Source: an uncultured Halioglobus sp. (GTDB lineage: Bacteria > Pseudomonadota > Gammaproteobacteria > Pseudomonadales > Halieaceae). From it: 10,053 bases of DNA. Below the pieces are notes generated by a model. That model saw only the letters and a program-made list of their open reading frames with translations. It had not been told where the DNA came from and did no database searches. Below are positions 7,201-10,053 of this stretch, piece after piece (positions within the stretch are counted from its first letter, which is position 1; each line of letters starts with the position of its first letter). Both the position numbers and the translations under genes were made by a program. The stretch covers positions 1 to 10,053 of the forward strand of contig CAJQQW010000420.1 in NCBI GenBank assembly GCA_905480565.1. Reading direction: 5' to 3'.

Positions 7201-7918
7201 CCACGGAGTCGGATAGGGTTTTACCGGCCGTCACGTAGGCCGCCCTGAGGGCGTCACTGTTTGTTGAGTCATCACTGGCAATACTGCCGTTCGCATTATT
7301 ACCAATGAATATCAGGTAGGTATCAGCGCAGACATCCAGATTACCGAGAGGGGACTGGAACACATCATAAGGCGACGCATAGGCGTCTTCGTCGGCAATA
7401 GACGCTGGCGTACCTATTCCTGCATTACTGTGGTCGATACCACTTAAGTAATTATAAAAGTCCCATGGCAGATCTCCGTAGGGATTGCTTGAGCTGCGCT
7501 TTTCAACTGGGTCGTTAATATTGTTGAAAATGGTATCAAGGTGCGCATCGAAAATGGGATGACTCGTTTCGTTTAGCGCTTGCAAATCGAATCGCACAAA
7601 GCCCGCGTTATTGTCAGACGAGGCACCGCCGGTATTGTATTCCACGATACCCACATTCAACTGGCCATCGAGATTTGCAAAGGCCGTTTTAATAGCACGC
7701 ACCTCAGACTGGCCCTGCGTTAAACCACCTGGCCACTTCTGCGACTGCCTGGACCAGTTGGACGTGTTATCCAGTACAAATATAACGTTCGGTAGACTGG
7801 GATCAGAGGCCGAAGTCCCGGCGAAAATATCGATGTCCTCAGCGTGACCTGCTCCGCTGATACACAACGCTAAGAATAAAAAAATCTCGATATAACGATG
7901 TCTTGTGCTGATTTTCAT
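4262..7918 (-). CDS. pilY1: PilY1-family type IV pilus tip adhesin / biogenesis factor
   Basis: PilY1 proteins are exported, work with the minor pilins in pilus assembly, and act in adhesion and surface sensing. This one has 1218 residues. A signal peptide (1-26, ending SGAGHA) precedes a von Willebrand A domain (about 43-490) that opens PNVIFVLDNTSNWS. A cysteine-rich insertion (about 264-393) has ten cysteines and three VIPG-x-C repeats. The C-terminal PilY1 beta-propeller spans about 660-1130, with GDVVHSSPL near 690 and GVYILDAITGELLALL. It includes the calcium loop DINFDDTID (925-933), which corresponds to the Ca2+ site of Pseudomonas PilY1. Six cysteines fall within 1161-1188, and the protein ends DIDRDGT. 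The frame opens at ATG 7990, overlapping the pilX stop, but ATG 7918 has AGGAG 9 bases upstream and places the signal peptide first. I see no RGD. It is the last gene of the operon. Confidence 0.95.
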   Translation of the reverse strand: MKISTRHRYIEIFLFLALCISGAGHAEDIDIFAGTSASDPSLPNVIFVLDNTSNWSRQSQKWPGGLTQGQSEVRAIKTAFANLDGQLNVGIVEYNTGGASSDNNAGFVRFDLQALNETSHPIFDAHLDTIFNNINDPVEKRSSSNPYGDLPWDFYNYLSGIDHSNAGIGTPASIADEDAYASPYDVFQSPLGNLDVCADTYLIFIGNNANGSIASDDSTNSDALRAAYVTAGKTLSDSVAGDSSGDPLPVWDFETEERFIEEQVIPGVCAPDTVVEVGYFEQICEDQEVITVVPEQTQPSQGCWKTTEQAACTADENTSGFCEDQTNCSCTSLASSHPGCQTTGKKSNRTYRWDVVIPEYEDTEIIPGVCVDGPWVPPGTVIPGECAPDTVIPAETVEIFVPGAGYDDSSGLAYNFDDWAKFLYNVGIPYSATVDGEVLSEDVRVSTYVIDVFNAQQNEDLSKVWFTAANVGGGRYFQAKNEDEIVTALNSIVGDIIAKESSFAAVSLPLSTTNRARVDNQLYIGMFRPSLGKEPRWFGNLKRYQLALFNNIPRVADVNSDEAINSASGFPKPCAQSFWTDDSANYWENLGIDPPVEGECADPDVTENVWSDLPDGYFVEKGGAGQQLRALESASIRNLLTVSGENTLRPLEVAAGDAVAMGGQPVYDYFIGDETGTDKAAPVAGLRASIHGDVVHSSPLAFRHASDSVTIYYGTNSGDYRAVNGADGTERWSLVAPEHFEKLDRLYENYPLVEYTGAEEEQGFQHDPKDYFFDGSTGLIAGYDGDNALSYAYIYPTMRRGGRMVYALDVTDPDENPELLWRAGCEDLVGDTNCTAGFTGMGQSWSKPIGGVVAGYTDVEGDSQLIVAFGGGFDDCLNADVAAYPDAACNAAKGAGVYILDAITGELLALLETDAPVITDVVPIDINFDDTIDFLYVADVGGSLYRVNFVSMSQADPESGINALAKEEWSIEKIAYTDTSSLRFYNAPAAGALQGQIVLAIGSGDRERPLEVNYPYASDVQNRFYLLIDEPYKTIVDSNETLDVGETYVVDLDGDTMYAVVENPAGAFAPLSDDGWYMDLPDRGEQVANPAVIGGGKVFFNSFQPGGVSDGICAEPLGIGTSYSINLFDPEFTAGVIIDSPGLPIPPVLVTVTIHEGRLACDGGDCEEVDDDCSVAGACTTETVCIGCNGFEPVVVVPNAPPIRQRVYFTEDIDRDGT

Positions 7919-7927
7919 ATGTAAATA

Positions 7928-7932
7928 CTCCT
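7928..7932 (-). promoter_or_regulatory. Ribosome binding site deciding the pilY1 start
   Basis: AGGAG on the minus strand lies 9 bases before ATG 7918. The alternative ATG at 7990, which shares its A with the pilX TGA, has no such site and would add 24 residues in front of the signal peptide. Confidence 0.8.
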
Positions 7933-7989
7933 GATTAAACCCAGGTCTTATTTTTGCCCCAGGCTTCACCTCCCCCGCCGCCGACAACA

Positions 7990-8571
7990 TCAGCTAGGGC
8001 AGCTATCTTCTGCATCATTGAGCGCAATGAGAATAGATACTCCCTGTCGCAATACGATCGCGGCACCCGTAATGGCATCCTCCGCTCGCGCTTCAAACTC
8101 CCACACTGAATAACCGCACATCGAATACTCCACCGGCGCTCCAGCTAGCGCTGGGAGGTAACAACTTGCCTGCGCCGCGGAGCCAAAGTGATCGAGATCA
8201 GCATTAGGAGTGGGCAACACCACCATGCACGTCGGAGGTGAAATTTCCACTATCACATCTTCCCTGCCATCCGCGTTCAAGTCGTAACAGACAAAATTGT
8301 CGTGCCCCTCAGACTTACAAGAACGACCAGCCGCAAAAATATCGTCAGGTGAGTCCACGAACTCCCGCTCACTAATTGCCTCTTCAATCGCCGCGAGAGC
8401 AGATAGACGAACCTGTTCACGGCTCTCAAAGTTTTTCGCGACTTTCAGGTTGGCCTGCACCAGATTAGATGAAGACACCACCATTAGGGTGACCGCAAGC
8501 AACATTACCATCGCGATGATCATTACCACACCGTGCTGGCTTTTTGCCCTATACGGTTTGTTATCTACCAT
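7990..8571 (-). CDS. pilX: PilX-type minor pilin (type IV pilus assembly)
   Basis: A 193-residue minor pilin, expected to sit with PilV, PilW and PilY1 in the priming and tip complex of the type IV pilus. The N-terminus has a short basic leader, then QHG followed by a hydrophobic helix (about 15-35). This matches PilX N-terminal domains, where Gly14 would be the prepilin peptidase site. There is no Glu at +5 (Ile19 there), unlike PilW but in keeping with many PilX-type pilins. Six cysteines lie in the globular part. D97-x-N99-x-D101-G-x-x-D105 is a calcium-loop-like motif. GGAGG lies 5 bases before the ATG. The ATG overlaps the pilW stop by one base (TAATG), so translation is probably coupled. 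The identity rests on the N-terminus, length and gene order. Confidence 0.9.
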   Translation of the reverse strand: MVDNKPYRAKSQHGVVMIIAMVMLLAVTLMVVSSSNLVQANLKVAKNFESREQVRLSALAAIEEAISEREFVDSPDDIFAAGRSCKSEGHDNFVCYDLNADGREDVIVEISPPTCMVVLPTPNADLDHFGSAAQASCYLPALAGAPVEYSMCGYSVWEFEARAEDAITGAAIVLRQGVSILIALNDAEDSCPS

Positions 8572-9722
8572 TACTGCCTCCGCCCCGCTACGTTGCGCAA
8601 GCTCACCGTACGCACATACAGTTGGCGTCGATAATTTTCGAAACCTTCAGGAACAGAAAAATTAGCTCCTGCAATAGTGTAATCCCGCGTATCTTCGAAG
8701 CCAGGACTGGGGTCGAGGTTGCGCACCATCATATAAATGCGCACCATCGCCACATCTGACCAACCCTCGGGAAAGCCGTTTTCATCGGGCGGCGATTCAT
8801 CTTCAAATTTTGTGGTCGGCTCCAGCGTGTAACCATCAATATTGTCATCCACTTGACCATCACCACTTCTGTCCATGCCAAACTCGAAGCGCAGCATTTC
8901 CACACCTTCGACCACGGGCGCCTGGACGTATTCATCCGCCACGAGATCGGCCCGCATTAACTCGCCCCGATCTTCCTCATCAACTCCATAACTTTTAAGA
9001 AAGTAGATACGGTTTATCAGTCGGTATATGGGCGCTCTGGCTTCGAGGCTAGCTGCGTCATCGCAATCGCGCTGCTGATGTATAAATACGGTGTTAAGGT
9101 CCGGAGTGCCTGTAACCGGCGCAATGACCTTGGCTACACCGGGCAGAGCAGAGTCGTCGACACCCGCACGAAAACAGGCTTCAGACTGCAAATGAAAGTT
9201 ACCATTGGCGGCCCCACAACCGTCTTCGCCCAACGCGCAACTACTCGCACGGCGCACGGAGATAAAATCTGATCCCGCCCGGGGAATAATCGAGACCTCG
9301 CTCACGCCAGTATCGGTCACAGTGTCGCAGGTGAATGCTCCGCTACCACCCTGAACCGGGATCGTCATCATCTGCAGCATTTCATCATCTTCAGCCATCT
9401 GCGGTGCGATCGCATCAATTTCATCGGGACATACGGGCGGAAGCACGAAGTCGCCCGGGCTCGAAGGGTCATCAATGAGCTCCTGACTGCCGATTTCGCC
9501 CCAGTACCCTGCGCTCATCAGGTCGCTTTCGATTTCACGTAATGCAAAGGTCGCGTTCTCGATCTGTCGGGCGGAGCGGGAAAGCTCCCATCGAATCACA
9601 CTATTGTCGTTAGCGACCTGAGTCACACCGAGCATGATAATCACCCCTAGCGCCAGGGCGATCATCATCTCGATAAGGCTGAAGCCCCGGTGCCCATGCA
9701 TTAATTGTCCAGAGGAGTGCAT
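8571..9722 (-). CDS. pilW: PilW-type minor pilin (type IV pilus assembly)
   Basis: A 383-residue prepilin-like protein of the PilW family, acting in the inner membrane and pilus as part of the minor-pilin priming complex. The prepilin motif HRG followed by FSLIEMMIALALG is clear. PilD-type peptidase should cut after Gly13, and Glu18 is the conserved Glu at +5. The large C-terminal domain has several cysteines and a D284-R-S-G-D288-G-Q-V-D292 calcium-loop-like segment, and ends in the RQLYVRTVSLRN block common in PilW. Two starts are possible. ATG 9722 gives a 13-residue leader; ATG 9701 gives MHGHRG, a 6-residue leader closer to the type IVa norm. Neither has a strong ribosome site. It starts 5 bases after the pilV stop and overlaps pilX by one base. 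Confidence 0.93.
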   Translation of the reverse strand: MHSSGQLMHGHRGFSLIEMMIALALGVIIMLGVTQVANDNSVIRWELSRSARQIENATFALREIESDLMSAGYWGEIGSQELIDDPSSPGDFVLPPVCPDEIDAIAPQMAEDDEMLQMMTIPVQGGSGAFTCDTVTDTGVSEVSIIPRAGSDFISVRRASSCALGEDGCGAANGNFHLQSEACFRAGVDDSALPGVAKVIAPVTGTPDLNTVFIHQQRDCDDAASLEARAPIYRLINRIYFLKSYGVDEEDRGELMRADLVADEYVQAPVVEGVEMLRFEFGMDRSGDGQVDDNIDGYTLEPTTKFEDESPPDENGFPEGWSDVAMVRIYMMVRNLDPSPGFEDTRDYTIAGANFSVPEGFENYRRQLYVRTVSLRNVAGRRQ

Positions 9723-9727
9723 AGTTA

Positions 9728-10053
9728 TCAGTCCAGACTTGCTATTACAGTGTCAATACTGGCTACCCGGCGAAATTCATCCTCGCCAAACGCCCCTTGT
9801 CCACAGAGTGAAGCCGGTGCCGCAGTTTTGGCCATACCCTGCCAAGCGATCGTCAGTCGCACAATGGCCTCGCCGTAGGCGGAACCGGCAATATTTTCGA
9901 TGCAACCTATCGCGCCATTTACACTGCCCATGTTGGTTACGCTGCCATCACCCTTCTCCAACGTCACCGCAGCTCCCTCCAACGCGTAATTCCATTCGCA
10001 TAAATCTCGCAGGGGTGCGTTGTCGATAATATCAAGGCAATCTTGCCCCGCAT
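9728..10053 (-). CDS. pilV: PilV-type minor pilin, C-terminal part (5' end outside window)
   Basis: The frame is open from the window edge to TGA at 9730-9728 and gives the last 107 residues. The prepilin N-terminus lies outside the window. The visible part fits PilV: RDLCEWNYALEG near the start, then a region with GCIEN, the strand IVRLTIAWQGM, an LCG segment and the terminal strand RRVASIDTVIASL. PilV proteins commonly show this W-x-x-x-L, then V-x-W, then CG arrangement. The family call leans on position, immediately before pilW by 5 bases. An internal TTG at 9982 is not a start; coding continues upstream of it. The rest of the operon (fimT/fimU-type genes in related clusters) would lie beyond the window. 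Confidence 0.82.
   Translation of the reverse strand, partial: AGQDCLDIIDNAPLRDLCEWNYALEGAAVTLEKGDGSVTNMGSVNGAIGCIENIAGSAYGEAIVRLTIAWQGMAKTAAPASLCGQGAFGEDEFRRVASIDTVIASLD

Noticed and set aside
7919..7990. N-terminal extension of pilY1 to ATG 7990, overlapping the pilX stop
   Set aside because: It would bury the signal peptide behind 24 residues and has no ribosome site, whereas ATG 7918 has AGGAG at good spacing.
4262..10053. A new or accessory secretion system
   Set aside because: Gene order, prepilin motifs and the PilY1 propeller identify an ordinary type IVa minor-pilin operon.

Overview
The window looks like chromosomal DNA of a gammaproteobacterium, probably a marine, Cellvibrionales-type organism. 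That placement is inference. It rests on moderately high GC, acidic secreted proteins, an ilvIH pair of gammaproteobacterial type and a type IVa pilus minor-pilin operon in the order pilV-pilW-pilX-pilY1. There is no integrase, transposase, CRISPR array, tRNA or rRNA, and nothing marks the segment as a mobile island.

Layout, left to right. Positions 1-167 (+) hold the end of an unidentified gene, followed by a clean intrinsic terminator (188-213). Positions 481-2722 (-) hold ilvI and ilvH, the large and small subunits of acetohydroxyacid synthase, the first common step of valine, leucine and isoleucine synthesis. The two genes are separated by one base and are probably translationally coupled. 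A long leader (about 2723-3060) lies upstream and carries a run of branched-chain codons next to competing short hairpins. Positions 3213-4149 (+) hold two overlapping, paralogous, secreted DUF4124 proteins, divergent from ilvIH. They end at an A-tract/stem/T-tract terminator (4187-4224) that also serves the convergent operon.

Positions 4262-10053 (-) are a tightly packed minor-pilin operon, transcribed pilV (cut by the window edge), pilW, pilX, pilY1. PilV, PilW and PilX are expected to form the priming complex and tip of the type IV pilus. PilY1 is the large secreted or tip-bound adhesin and regulator, with an N-terminal von Willebrand A (VWA) domain and a C-terminal beta-propeller. No pilE follows pilY1, so the operon ends there.

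No wholly new system is visible. The points most worth a second look are a cysteine-rich insertion with VIPG-x-C repeats inside the PilY1 VWA domain, calcium-loop-like motifs in three consecutive pilus proteins, and a possible attenuator-like leader upstream of ilvI.
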